Shown in pieces: positions 46,061 through 63,613 of a stretch of 64,000 nucleotides of DNA; position 1 is the first letter of the stretch, and every line of letters starts with the position of its first letter. Both the position numbers and the translations under genes were made by a program. Source of the DNA: Cristatella mucedo (Eukaryota; Bryozoa; Phylactolaemata; Cristatellidae); NCBI GenBank assembly GCA_009760855.2, contig WPIO01000039.1:1835001-1899000 (forward strand), read 5' to 3'. The notes below the pieces were generated by a model. That model saw nothing but the letters and a program-made list of their open reading frames with translations. It was not told the DNA's origin and did not search any database.

Positions 46061-46675
46061 AATTTTAGAGAGCTTTTGAGTTAATTTTGTATGAATTCAG
46101 AGTAAGTACGTGTTAATTTTGGTTTGTATGTTGTTTTTTATGCTTAAAGGCGAATCAAACGATGCCAGCTTGCCAACATTTTATTCCAAGATTGTTTATT
46201 GTCAAGTTAACACCAACACGGTCCCAGAAGCAACATTTGTAGGGAATAGTTGCAAGTGTATGTACTTCTGAGGCATAAGCAATTAGGAAATAGCATCTAC
46301 TACCTAGGTACAAAAATGTTGTTACAAAGTGAGCTATCATTTAACAGGTACCTAGTCATTACTGTTAAGCCGCTGCGAATAATATATCCGAAGTCATAGC
46401 CTGGCTGATGTAGCATGCTATTTCGTTATTACAACCTGGAGTCCGAAGAGGCTGCATGCGTTGAAGTACTTCAGGATGGAGGGTGAGTAGACAATGTCGC
46501 CATGAGCTGCTGCTATTGCACGAATGCATTGTTTAGCCCGAATAGAATGCAGCCTTTGAGATATGCCGATATTCTTCTAGTGGCCTTCGATAGTATTGGG
46601 GTTTGATTGCTTTACAACTCTTTCAGCATAGTCAATCGCAAGGTGAGAGCAAGCCGAGCAAAATGAACCTCTTCG

Positions 46676-46677
<2 letters not shown>

Positions 46678-46739
<62 letters not shown>
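46678..46739. repeat. (TA)n microsatellite
   Basis: About 30 uninterrupted TA units. Confidence 0.97.
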
Positions 46740-46994
46740 TTTTACACGAAGGAGAAGCGAAAAACGTGCTAGCAGTTAGCATGCGGCAAAGAGGCTCCGG
46801 CAGTTGTCTCACGTGTGTCTCATGTCTCACTCTCTTTTTGAGTGAGCAAGTAGAAAATTAAGGCGGTTAAATTCGGTGTTGTCACATCTCTTGTCATGCG
46901 TCAGTAAGGTAGGAGGCGTGGGCAGGGAGATAGGGTGTCAGCCCCCCTCTAGCCAGCACCTGATGCCCATTTACGGATTGCTTAATTGTGATTT

Positions 46995-47172
46995 TCTGGC
47001 TAAAAAATACTAGCTGATTTAACAGCCTCTTATGTATAGCGACAAAAGAGCCTTTACGGCTATCAACACGGCTTGCAGTGACAATAAAGGATCGACCACT
47101 GCAGGATTCGAACCCACGACCTCGGTGGGAAATGCAACCGCCTTACCTAGTGTGCCATCACGGTTCCCTTAA
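46995..47172 (-). mobile_element. tRNA-derived SINE, first of a tandem pair
   Basis: Full-looking copy: AATACTAGCTGATTTAACAG tail side, GCCTTTACGGCTATCAACAC, AATAAAGGATCGACCACTGC, B-box complement GGATTCGAACCCACGACC, then CGCCTTACCTAGTGTGCCAT for the A-box side. Confidence 0.85.
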
Positions 47173-47338
47173 AAATATTAGCTGAATTAACAGCCTCATC
47201 TGTATAGCGACAGCAGAACCTTAAAGGCTATCGCCACCGCTTGCAGTTGACAATAAAGGATTGCCACTGCAGTATTCGAACCCATGACCTCGGTCGTGAA
47301 GACCGAGCACCTTACCTCCTGGGCTATCACGGCTCAGT
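47173..47338 (-). mobile_element. tRNA-derived SINE, second of a tandem pair
   Basis: Same order and orientation as its neighbour and directly adjoining it; B-box complement ATTCGAACCCATGACCTCGG, A-box side CACCTTACCTCCTGGGCTAT. The two copies differ by many substitutions, so they are separate insertions or an old duplication. Confidence 0.82.
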
Positions 47339-48289
47339 AAGGCTACCAAATTATTTCCAAGAAGCCGGCCTATGTAAAATTGTGTACTCATGGGTTAGTG
47401 CACTGCCGAGATTATGGCATCGAGTCGCTCACGTCGAAACATTGGAACCTGTCTGGGGACACACAGGGTGTCTATGAGCTCAAGCTTAACTAGTTGAGCC
47501 TACTCGACAGGCGTATATCGAGAGGCAAATTGCTCGACAGACTCCTATAGCTCTCCAAGGTTAAGGCCAGGTTCCATCCCATATGAAAAATTCTGAGTTA
47601 CGTTAATGTGTTTCAATAGGCAAGTGGTGAACATAACTTGCCAGTGCAAGCGAGTGTTCTGTATACCAGTGCCTTACAGCGTCTAGTAAAAAATTAACCC
47701 AGTCGCTTACTTTCAGGTTATTGCCGTGATGCTATATTTTTTTTTTATCCCTGATCGAGGGAGAAGCTGGACCTAGAGAACAAGGCAAGAGACCTAGCAG
47801 TAGACTCCCTTACTCATGATCACCCTTGCGTACAGCAGATAAAAATGTATGGAAGAATTTTTCAGTTTTTTGTCAGAGGTCGGTCAGCTGCATCCCGGTT
47901 TGCCGAAGCACACAGAAGCACCTTTGTCGCTCAATGAATTTGTTGGCCGGCCATGCGAACAATATGCTCTTTGTTTATAGTGTCCATGGACATTCTTCGG
48001 ATCGCCAGCTCTAATTTGGGTTCGAGCCTGAATATTAAGGTGAGACGTAATCAAACAGGCTTCTGTCGGCTAACAGGCTGCATAAACTGCTCTGAGGGAC
48101 CACAATGTTGACAAGTGTTAAGCCCGATTTGCATAGTGCTTCGCATGCTAATGAGCTGATGAAGTTCAAGTCATTGCCTTCTGTACACGACGGAAGGAAG
48201 GCATAGCGACAAAGATTAGAAAATATTCTTTGATAAAGTCGGGAGTTGTTTCAGAAGAAAATGACACTGAGTCTCAGCACTACTTACCT

Positions 48290-48870
48290 CATAAGAAGGG
48301 CAAGGCTGGTCTTCAAGTCCCAGCGGTTTGAGCACGTGTCGTCTTTGCTGAAAGAGCTAGGATGGTTGACGGTTGAGCAAAGGATACAGAGCAAAGTTCT
48401 TACGCTGACCCACAAGGCCCGCCACGGCTTGGCTCCTTCGTACCTAGCTGAACTGCTACATCAGTTTCAGCCTGTTCGTGCCCTGAGGTCCTGTGTGGAC
48501 AATAAATTAGCTGTTCCATTCTTCCGCTTAAAGACAGTTGGCGACAGAAGCTTTAGCTCTGCAGGTCCTAGACTGTGGAACTCGCCTCCACAATTCTTAC
48601 GCAACTACAACTACTCTCCTACTGCCGGCTATGGCACATCCTTTTCAGTGGTCCTGAGCTGCTATTTCTATGCTACTCACTACCTCAACTGCTCTCCTGA
48701 ATCTGCTATGCTTCCCACTTTCTCTTTGTTTCGTGAGACGAAGTCTGTTGGCTACCGAATGCGTACCGAAAGCCGCTTAGGCTGTGAGTGCACTATACAA
48801 AACTCTCCTGCGTAACACCCACATGGTCTTTATGACTTTGTGGAGTTACAGACGGAGATACACCAAGGAC
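48290..48870 (+). mobile_element. Second L2/CR1-like LINE family, copy B
   Basis: A long open frame ends at 48815: KELGWLTVEQRIQSKVLTLT, APSYLAELLHQFQP, VGDRSFSSAGPRLWNSPP. It matches copy A at 7 kb over most of its length, including the non-coding end (TCTGTTGGCTACCGAATGCG and following). 5' truncated. Confidence 0.8.
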
Positions 48871-50695
48871 GGTAGGCAACGGATGTGCAAGGTAGAAAAT
48901 AACAAGACACTGTGACATTGCAAAATTGTGTACACTTACGAGCCGCAGGAATTTAAACCGGCTTTTGCAAGTCTCCGAACAGGCTTATCCAGCAGCCGAT
49001 CGCACCAGTTGCTCGAAAGAGCAGCTAAACCCCGATCCTCAAGTTTTGGAGAAGTAGGCGTGTGCATAAACAGCACCTTGCATAGTCTGTACTCCACTGC
49101 AACCTAGGCACAGGTAGAACCCGGTAGAAATCCTAAGCAGTACCGTACATGGTCCCCTGGGAACTAGACAGGCGACAAGCCGGTGCTAGGCCTAATCTAA
49201 AAACAAAAAAGCTATGCTAAGCTGATCCAACATCATCACCTTCAGGCAGATGATTTTGGAAGCTTTGCAGTAGCCACTGGCTTCAGAAAAGAGACACGAT
49301 CGTGCTAGCCATGCATCTCTTTATTAGGGCCTGGCTAATCTCGATTTATAGTCATGCAAAACTTCGCATGTGGTTATCAAATAGAAGCATTCTTAGGGAT
49401 GACAAAATGCATGCATACATATGTCAACATGTAAGAGCATCAGGGCAAGCAAGCCCAAACCGACATAGAAGATACATAAAAATAACTAAGACACAAGATT
49501 GGCAAAGTAACGACAAAAACAATTCGATGCTGAATACGTGGAACCAAACACGGACAGACTACGGAGGCACTCAGCACAGCAGATCCAAATGATTGTCGAA
49601 GACTGCACGGCACCACTCACTACCCTCCCCCGGCAGTTGCAGGCTTAACTCTGTCCCAGCAGATGCAAATAGGATGCTTGCGAGTTACGGAGTAGGAGCG
49701 ACATTGCATTTAAAAATAAAAAGTGATCTCGGGAGTATTTTTGTAGTGGCAGATTTAATAATTACACTACCGACCAAGATTGAGCATTAAGTTGAGATAG
49801 ACAGACGAAGTTAGAAAGTTAAGAGAGAGAGACGAAGAGCATGGAGGTGGGGTACAGCAGGAGTAACGATTACCTTATGCTAGCTCAACAGCATTCCCTG
49901 TCAAGCACTTCCTAGAAGTGGGATAACTCTTGCCGATTGACTAAAAGCACTCTGCCGGGCAACAACCAACGGCTTGCCATGGTTGCCAGAGCACAGGTCT
50001 AAGTAGTCAAACAGGAAGAACAATCTATACTCGAAAAAGAAAATGCTTCAGGACATGCAAGGATGAGGCAGCAGACGGAAAGACAGACAGAAAGGAGCAT
50101 CAAGCTACGGCATAAGCCAAGCGGCTTGTTGGAGTGTACAAACGTGTATGATACATGCGATGGCCTCAGGTGCTGACCAAGTGAGGAAGCATAACACAGA
50201 CACCACATAGCTGTCATCGTCGGTAGCAGCAGACCGACGGGTAACCGAGCGATCCGGCTTTCGTGACTTGGTATTGGCCTATGTACGCTTCCAAATGAGG
50301 TCGAGCAGCCGTGATAAGAAATGAACAAGAACCAGGGAGTTCCCCACTAAAATAAGGACCGAAGCAGACAGCTCTAAAGATTATGTAAAAGACACTGATT
50401 GCAAGGACGGGGCATGTAAAACAGTCGGTATTTCCTGAGACCTTTGCGGTGTCGTCAATGAGACATCGTGCTACCGTGAGAAAGACAGAGATGTTCAGGC
50501 CAAGCCAAAAATCTAAAGGCAGTAAAGCAAGCCATTCCAGTCAGAAGTTGGGAGTGATTCACACGCCGCTGCTGTCGATGCCGAAATGTAGTTAATGCAA
50601 GGCATTGGCAAGTTAAACGTTCGCGACATCTGCCTGACGTGACAAACAGCGGAAGCATGCCGGGATAAACAGGTCAGCAGACAGCATACTGGCTG
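48871..50695. other. No gene recognised; FRS2 3' UTR at the upper end
   Basis: Short ORFs without domains. The FRS2 3' UTR should start at 50695 going down. Confidence 0.5.
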
Positions 50696-55942
<5,247 letters not shown>

Positions 55943-56153
55943 GGCGCCGGTGGCAGCGGGAAGTGATGGCGACTGTCAAGTGCCCCCGCTGTCGATGGCT
56001 ACGAGTGCTTAGACGTGTTGCAGAAGCCGAAGCTCAGGCAGTCGGAGCTACTTCACCTGCGTGGCTGTCGGGTGCACTAGGCATCAAACGTCAGCCGGAA
56101 GGTTCTGCAAGCAGTCAATAAAGTGAGAGAGTGAGTGTGAGAGAGACAGCAAG

Positions 56154-56280
<127 letters not shown>

Positions 56281-57132
56281 AAGGGGGAGAGAAAGAGAGA
56301 AAGTGCATGAGCTGGCAAGCAGTGGCTAGCCGTCTGCACGGGTTGGGCCAGCTGCCAATGACTGACTGGGTAAAGCTTCAGGTTACGGCAGGTGCAGCAG
56401 CCACCGAAGCAACGGGTGACGGGCGGCAAGCAAGCTTCCCCTCACTCAGAGGCACCATCAGCTAAGCTGCAACGATGCATGGCAGAGTAACTGGCTGCTG
56501 CCGTTCACAGAACACGAGCTACTAGAGAGAGGGCCGAGGCGTGGCAGTTGACGGTAGGCCGAGCCAGCAATGAGAGCCACTTGCTTGTTTGTAAGGCCAG
56601 AATGCTGGCTAATAGATCACCCCTTGGAACAGTCCTGACAGTAGGCTGACCTGATGCACTCACACAAGGTGGACCCTGTACTCTGCAGTGATTAGTTCTG
56701 CACGAAGCACCTACACCCTAGGATGGCAAGCCAGCAGCTTGACTGCAGTGTGTCAAACTCACCAATGACCCTTGGTGCACTTGGTAGAAATGGTGAGCCA
56801 ACGAATTGATGGCTCGGCCTTCGATGCTCAAAGACCCCATTGAGGCAAGCTGCGTTCCACTTTGCTTTGATGGCCACGAGATATAATAATAGCAATACTA
56901 ACTTTTATGCTTGTGCAGAGCGCTGCAGTAACAAAATCTCTTTTCGGGAACTTATAATTAGCTGCTAGGATATGCCTCACTGGTCTTGGTAGTCTAGCCT
57001 GAGCTTTCGCAATGCAAAGATATCTTTAGCCTGCTCCGATTCCAGCAGACGATTGGCACTATCTCGGTATGAATATGAATCTTACTGTTCTCACGTGGAT
57101 GTGCAAGCCCAGAGAGATGCAGAAGTGATAAT

Positions 57133-57302
57133 AAAAAATACTAGCTGATTTAACAGCCTCTTATGTATAGCGACAGAAGAGCTTTTACGGCTATCACCAC
57201 CGGTTGCAGCAGCAATTAAGGATCAACCGCAAGATTCGAACCCACGACCTCGGTACCGAGGTCGTGAAAAGCAACCACCATACCTAGTGTGACATCAAGG
57301 CA
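57133..57302 (-). mobile_element. tRNA-derived SINE containing a 24-bp palindrome
   Basis: AATACTAGCTGATTTAACAG, GCTTTTACGGCTATCACCAC, AATTAAGGATCAACC, B-box complement ATTCGAACCCACGACC, followed by a perfect 24-bp palindrome (57243-57266, centre GGTACC) not seen in the other copies. Confidence 0.8.
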
Positions 57303-57496
57303 GTGTACCCATTTTGATCTGATTGACTTGCCAGCTTGGTAACCCTCATTATGTACACACAATATATGACATTAGCCCGGGATTTTTTAAACTTATGAAA
57401 CTAGATTGAGGGACCAGACGTGAAAGCTTGGAAAGCCAGATTGATACCTCCCAGTTATGGTCTAATGACTTGCTCTTTCATCATGCCATTTAAAAA

Positions 57497-57645
57497 CATA
57501 ATAACAATATTATTCATTTGTATAGCGCCCCAAGAGAACTTTGTCTCTATGCAGGCTCTTCACAAATGCCTCGGGGCTCGAGCCCATGACCTCAGTCAGC
57601 CCTCGGTCGGGGCAAGCACCTTAACTGCTGCACCAAACCATTATC
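57497..57645 (-). mobile_element. SINE with tRNA head and L2-like tail
   Basis: Read on the minus strand: A box (GGTTTGGTGCAGCAGTTAAG), B box (GGGCTCGAGCCCC), then a 3' part with AAGAGCCTGCATAGAGACAA, AGTTCTCTTGGGGCGCTATA and an AT-rich end. The 3' part matches the hairpin end of the L2-like LINEs here. The head differs from the other SINE family in this window. Confidence 0.75.
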
Positions 57646-60169
57646 GGTGTTTTCCTGGATTTAAAACACTGCTTAACATGAAGAATATAGTCAACACTTT
57701 ACACTGGCAGAAGTTTAGTAGCAGTTTAAGAAATTCTTCATAGGCAGCAGGAAGATAACTTTGCTATCCTGCATGTTGACCCAGGTGTTACGTTGAGCAT
57801 CGTCAAGCAGACAAGGACAGAAACCGAAGGCAGAATCACTGATTTATACTGTTCTGGAATCCCGGAGGACTAGGCCGTCGGGTCGGTGTTTGTCTGTGGG
57901 TGCACGTGTGGCACATGCGAACTGGAAGCAGGCGCAAGCAAAAAATGAAAGCATTCGGTAACCCAAATGAAAAAAAGTGGCCGTTCATGCACATTTGTGA
58001 AAACTGGAGACAGACACAAGCAAACCTAATTAGCGCATATGAATGCAGTTTATCTGGATGATAAACAAGTGGCCGTTCATGATAATCACATGCTTCGAAC
58101 ATCTTTCCTCTTCCGCACATACCATCAGAAAAGAGCAAGAGACAGCAACATAACATACCCGAGATGCCGGCGCAATCTGAGTACAAACAGAACTGCTGTG
58201 TCGTCGATGAATTCCAGCTCATTAAAAGCTTTAGCTGTCGACGGCTCATACCCTAACCTCGGCTCGATGAGTAAGATTTCTCACAATGTAGAGAGAGAGT
58301 GAGAGAGAGAGAGAGTGAGAGAGAGGAGAGAGACAGAGACAGAGAGAGGCACACACTCACACTCAGACATACAAGTGTGGGAAATGAAGGAAACACGTGG
58401 GTGGCGAGTCAGCAGCACAGCCGATTGAGCTTCTATCAGGAGTAAAACAATGGGACACTTTCTGTCAACAGCTTGCATTCGTCCTACTGGCCTGTCAGAG
58501 GTGGCCGCCTTAATTGGCACATTCGAGGCTCATTAAGCTTTCTCAGGATAGTCCCCCCCCCCCGGCGACCAGCGACCAGGTGCAGCCCTGCTGGAGCTGA
58601 GCTGCAGCAGCTTGAGATATGGATGGCAGTGAAGCACAAAGACCGGACAGGATCCGGGCAGGACAGCAGGTGCAATGCTGCCACAAACGACTGGGGCACT
58701 AGAAAAAAAAGGTGGAGCAGCATGGTCTCTCTGAATTGTGAGCTGCCATCGCACAGGGCTGCTTGGATGAAAAGGGATGGAAAGGCCGACGTGGTACAGC
58801 TGGACGGCCGCGACCGAAGCCCTAGGCCAGGCTCGGCTGCAGTCGTTGACTTGAGGCAAAAATGGCTTAGCAGCAAAACAGTGACAAAAACGTAATTAAA
58901 ATCCACCGACCATGCGCCGGATGGACCAGCCCCGTGGGCTGGCGGTTGCGTGTGTGTACCTGTGTGCACCTGTCGTACAGAAGGATGTGATGAGAACGTG
59001 ACTCAGGAGCCCTATGAGCATAGGCACGCCGAGGGATCAGACTGCGTAAGCCTCTCGAGCAGTTGAAGGGCCAACAATGGCTCTCGATGGTTGACTCGGC
59101 AGTCCGGCACAAAGCCAAGCATTAGCAGCATCTCAGAGAGGACATCCATCCATCACAAACTTCGGCTAGCTGCCTTGGCAGCTGGCTTGGAACCAACAAT
59201 GGCTCGGACGGTGCAAAAAACATGCATGGAATGTAAGAGCTGCCGGAGTGAGCACGGAAAAGGAAGGACAGAGAGGGCCAGACCCCTCAACGTCTGCAGC
59301 TGTCTAGAGTGCCAAGTGTCTAGAGTGCTGGGTGCAGTGTCTAGACTTGTTGCTCGGTCGCACTACCCAGCCCGTCGGACGTAGGGCTATCACAAAGGAT
59401 CGCACACAAGAAACATCCGAGCCACGGCTGAGCCGGTAGCCAAGCGTAGCTACACGTGCGGCATATTTCCGAACGACTTTCGCCGGCTTGATGGGCGTTC
59501 ACTAACGTGCCCGTGGCTTCTGTGCCTGCCACGAGGCGCGACACCACATCTCGGCGAGGCCAACACGCTGGCCTACTGACTGCAGCAGCACACTGCCAGG
59601 CGGCGCACGCCGTCCTGCCATCGATTGCAACGGCAGACAGATTGAGGCCCACCCTAGTATGCTCACCGTCAGTGCCTTGGCGCTTACACAGCAGCTCATA
59701 GCAAGCAAACTAGCTCGCTTTCAACTTCATTAGGCCACTTAACACGAACACGGCTTTTGGACGAACGCAAGCGATAAGATAGCTTTCTCTTCAAGTTCGC
59801 AGACAAACAAAGCCAGCTGCTCAACCGGCTCAGACTGCGTCATCGGTAAGTACAGCCTTTACCAAGGGTGACAACAGTCCTATTTCGCAGAAAGCTGCAA
59901 ATGTCAGGGCCCCTATCGCCTGCCTGCCGGAATAAGCAAGGATCTTAAGCACGGACTGTGCTTTCCAGGTAACACTGTCCCAGGGTAATGCGGCTTCTCA
60001 TCCACTCCATCATCCTCTCATTGCTGCTTATCTGAGGGCTAGCACTGAGAGGCCATAAGCTGCAAGATGAAGCATTGATGGTTGAGCCATCGGTTGGATG
60101 GTTAGCATTCGGCCAAGGCCAAGGCAAAGCTCGGTAGGTACACCAGCGGGCAACAGGTAGAACCACTCA
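57646..60169. other. No gene recognised
   Basis: ORFs of 100-160 codons on both strands (58473-58969, 59341-59652) have no recognisable domain. Short GA and poly-C tracts at 58.3 and 58.55 kb. Non-coding FRS2 exons could lie here. Confidence 0.5.
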
Positions 60170-60330
60170 CTCACTGGGTCTTAGCCTACAGGGATAAGGT
60201 GCTCGCACTTCAGGACCCAAGTCACGGATGCCAGAACTGCAACAGAGACAATCCTTAATGTGCAAGGAGGTGATAACTGCCAAGGCTTTTCTGCTGGATC
60301 GGCCGATCTTGATCTCTTTAGATTAAAGCA
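60170..60330 (+). mobile_element. tRNA-derived SINE, forward, diverged
   Basis: Head TTAGCCTACAGGGATAAGGT (A-box side), CAAGTCACGGATGCCAGAAC (decayed B box), AATCCTTAATGTGC body. Similar to the 10.16 kb copy over the head; the tail is poor. Confidence 0.6.
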
Positions 60331-62690
60331 CCGCTACGCTTAATCTGTGACTGCCCTCCAGACAGCCGGTCGTCAGGCTAGGTAGCATGACCCAGCAACA
60401 CGAGTCTCCTGGCTCCAACAAACACACGGCACTTCATTTAGAAGAAACCAGGCCTGCCGAGGCTACTAATACTACTCTCTGCATTCTAGACGGCAGCCGG
60501 CATAGAGGCCAGCAATCCATCCATCCAGCCCTCTTCTCTCAAGCATACTCATCCGGCAGCCCTTATAATTCATGCATTGTTTTTGCATTGTCGAGCAATT
60601 GTTTGTTCCAAAATCGCCCGACAGCTGGCAAGGCAGCAGTTTGCCAATGCATGGAGGCTCCCCTTATCTGCCCCTCGACTGTGCTCAAAAGCTGGCAGCT
60701 GCTTAGGCAGTCTGATCCCTCCTAGACTCCCCCATCCAATGCTCACAGGCTCTTGAGTCATGTTGCCTCAACTGTTAACCGTTGCAGTTCTCTGCCTCTC
60801 TTTGTCAGTCTCTCGGTCTCTCTTACTCACTGGCTGGCTATCTTTGTCATTCTGTCTCTTTATCTCTTGCTCTCTCCTCCTCTCGCCGCTTTCCCTCCGT
60901 GAATTACATAGCTTGCCATGCATTAGCTCCAGCACACTTATGTGATCATAACTGCTCAATATGCAGCCTTCTTGTACGCTCGGATATTTGAAGACAATAC
61001 ATCAGCTCTCATTGTTTTTGTTTATAGACAATGATGCTCCCGCTATGCCTGCTCTAGGCCTATAGATAACACTTCCACTGACTGTTCTCACGATATGATG
61101 ATTTACTTCCTCCTGCTGCCAATTCCTTCGATTGGACACTTTCTTTCCAGCTGTCCTTCACTGCTACTTTTAAGCAGCATACTCCACCAACTATCAAAAT
61201 TCCGATACGGTGCCTTATTTTCCTGTGCTATGACAGCAGTTAGCTACCGACCAAGCAAAGATATTTGTATGCACTAGAGAGAGCTCCCGGTTTGTACCGT
61301 GTACCGTGTATTTAATATTTAATATTTAAATCATGCGTCTTCGTGCAGTTAGATATGGAGAATCATACAGGTACACACATAAACTCACAGAGAGAAGTAT
61401 TTATGAGGTGCATTAGACACATTTACTTTGCAGCCATTTACTTTTGGAGGTCGCGAGTGGTGAAATTCCAAAATGCAACAGAGTGTGAGGTGGTGTCACG
61501 CGTTCGATTGGTCAAACTAAGGTCCAACCACAACTAGACAAACAGCCCGTGGTCTGGCTGCACAGCCGGGACGTATCTAGGTTGCCTACGAACGGTGTTT
61601 GTAGTTGGTTACCTGAGCAGCCAGCAACGTTCATGCCTCAATTCCTTGCACTTGCATCTGCACCGTCAAAGAAGCTTCGTAGAGAATTAACCCGGCATCG
61701 GGGCACACACGTGTGGCAGCTCCTGCGAAAATAAATGCAATTATAATAGAGGCTGACAAGAAAACTAACGGCAGGACAAAGGTAAAACTAAAAGCAGGAC
61801 AAAAGTCTATATAAGCACAATTGCTAAAGATGTGATATGCCAGGCATACATTTCGAGCTGAAGAGATTAGACTGCATTCGATTCTGGGTACAGAGGAAAT
61901 GGGGACCCCAAAAAACGAGTGCTGCCGTACTACCTTGTTGAGAAGAAGGTCCAACTGCCAAAACAATGGTGACAAGGAGAACATGCAGTCATGCACAGCC
62001 ATGCCTGCTGAACTGCAAGTGTCCATTAGTCCGATGCCTACCCCATGCATGCCGCCGTGCGTGTGCTGACAGCAACAATCCTTCAGTGGACTTCCTATGT
62101 GGAGACTTCCACAGTTGTTTGCACTGAGCCTTATTAATTATCTTGCATCCGGAAGCTCGGACCAAACAACATTACACTGTATTACTGTATCTACCTCATT
62201 ACTGCCGGTTGCTCATATCGCAAGACAGAAACCCATGCACTTTCAATCCACCTCAAGGCTTGGCACATATAAGAAGCTAATGCAAAATTAGGTAGCAATC
62301 GATTAAAGCATTCAGCAAGAGAGTTATGAACCAATCCGTGGCTCATAGCTTGGTTCACTAAGCAGCAATAATAAACACCAGTGACCACAAGTGATGCTGA
62401 AATCCCCAAGTGAAGATTTCCTACAGAGATTTTCAAAACTGATGCAAAATATGCCCACCAACGTTCCAAATAGCAAAGGAAAAGTAGTTCTCTAACTAAA
62501 ATCGAGTTGAAAAGGCTATTTATGATCTAAATCCTAAGGAAAAAACACTAGAATGCTATTATGCACTAAGATGACACTGTGCTCTATTGCAAACACAGCA
62601 ACGAAGCTGGGGGAAAATTCTGGATCGGCGAGTGGAATCACGTGGAAGCATCGGCAGAGGCACTGTGAGACCCTTTTGGAGCCCGGGACA
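60331..62690. other. No gene recognised
   Basis: CT-rich stretch near 60785-60895 and short ORFs only. Confidence 0.5.
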
Positions 62691-62837
62691 AAATTACAAA
62701 TGGCGCCCCTCCTCTTGTCGAAAATTGCTGCAAACTAGTTCCACAACAGATGAAATGCAAAAAACCATGCTAGAAGGCATATCGGGTCGAGAAAGTTTTA
62801 TTAACTGCAGTACATGTACAAGGCAGCTATCACAGCT

Positions 62838-63145
62838 TTGACTTGGGTGAGCTTTTCTGGCCTTAAACGTAGCAAACTGGTCTATTACAATTTGAGTCAA
62901 TATTTTCCAGTCTATGCTTAACAAGGCAAAATCAGAGAGTCGATCTTGCCCCATTGATGCTCTCAGATAAAACAGGATTATCTTCAGCTTTCCAAACGAA
63001 CGTTCACAGCTGGCAACTGATACAGCTATGGTGAGAAGAACTTGCAAAGCAACTCTCAAATTAGGAAACACATCTCCATAACTGGCAATGAAAGACATAA
63101 GCTCCAGTGGTGTCTTTAGTCCCGAGTCGCGATATATACACCAAC
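62838..63145 (-). pseudogene. hAT-family transposase C-terminal (dimerisation) fragment
   Basis: hAT transposases cut and paste DNA transposons; the C-terminal domain mediates dimerisation. Minus-strand reading gives LKTPLELMSFIASYGDVF, then PNLRVALQVLLTIAVSVASC and ERSFGKLK...LRASMGQDRLSDFALLSID, the hallmark hAT dimer-domain pattern, as in ZMYM1-like elements. Residue conservation is good but only about 100 residues remain; the RNase-H-like catalytic part was not found upstream to the window end. No terminal inverted repeats identified. Could be an exon of a domesticated gene, but I favour a transposon remnant. Confidence 0.8.
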
Positions 63146-63519
63146 AATAAAAACAGCGCTTGATATTCTGTGCTCAGCACTAGCAACAAAACCGTATTAG
63201 TAAACGAGCAATAATAGCCTGTATTTTCAGGCTGACACACACAGGTTACTTCCAGCCAACTTGCTAGCACGCTTGCAGCAGCTCACGCTCAGCACTTGAC
63301 TCACCGACCGGCAAACCGTTGCTCCTGGAGAGCAACTGCGGTCCAGCACAGGCCTTATATATTAGCCAGGTCATAATTCACACAATAATCACTATTGTAC
63401 ATAATTATGCAAAGTGATGCTCATAAGCCTCAGCTTATTGCTGCTATCTCAAAATTCATTCCAATTCAGCGGTAAAGCTCTTAGTTCTTAATCGAGGCTC
63501 AGCTGTCAAGCTCGTCTAG

Positions 63520-63613
63520 TTCCTTTGCAGAGAATGTAAGGCGCCTAGAAAGAGATTTAGTTCTCTGAGGGCGCTTTATCAAGTGTTCATTATTATTATT
63601 ATTATTATTATTA
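63520..63613 (+). mobile_element. L2-like LINE, 3' end only
   Basis: TTTGCAGAGAATGTAAGGCG, GATTTAGTTCTCTGAGGGCG, CTTTATCAAGTG and an ATT tail, the standard family ending in plus orientation. No coding part. Confidence 0.88.

Noticed and set aside
46995-47338. Functional tRNA genes at the box A/B matches
   Set aside because: The heads do not fold into a complete cloverleaf by eye and continue into a shared SINE body; several related copies occur in the window.
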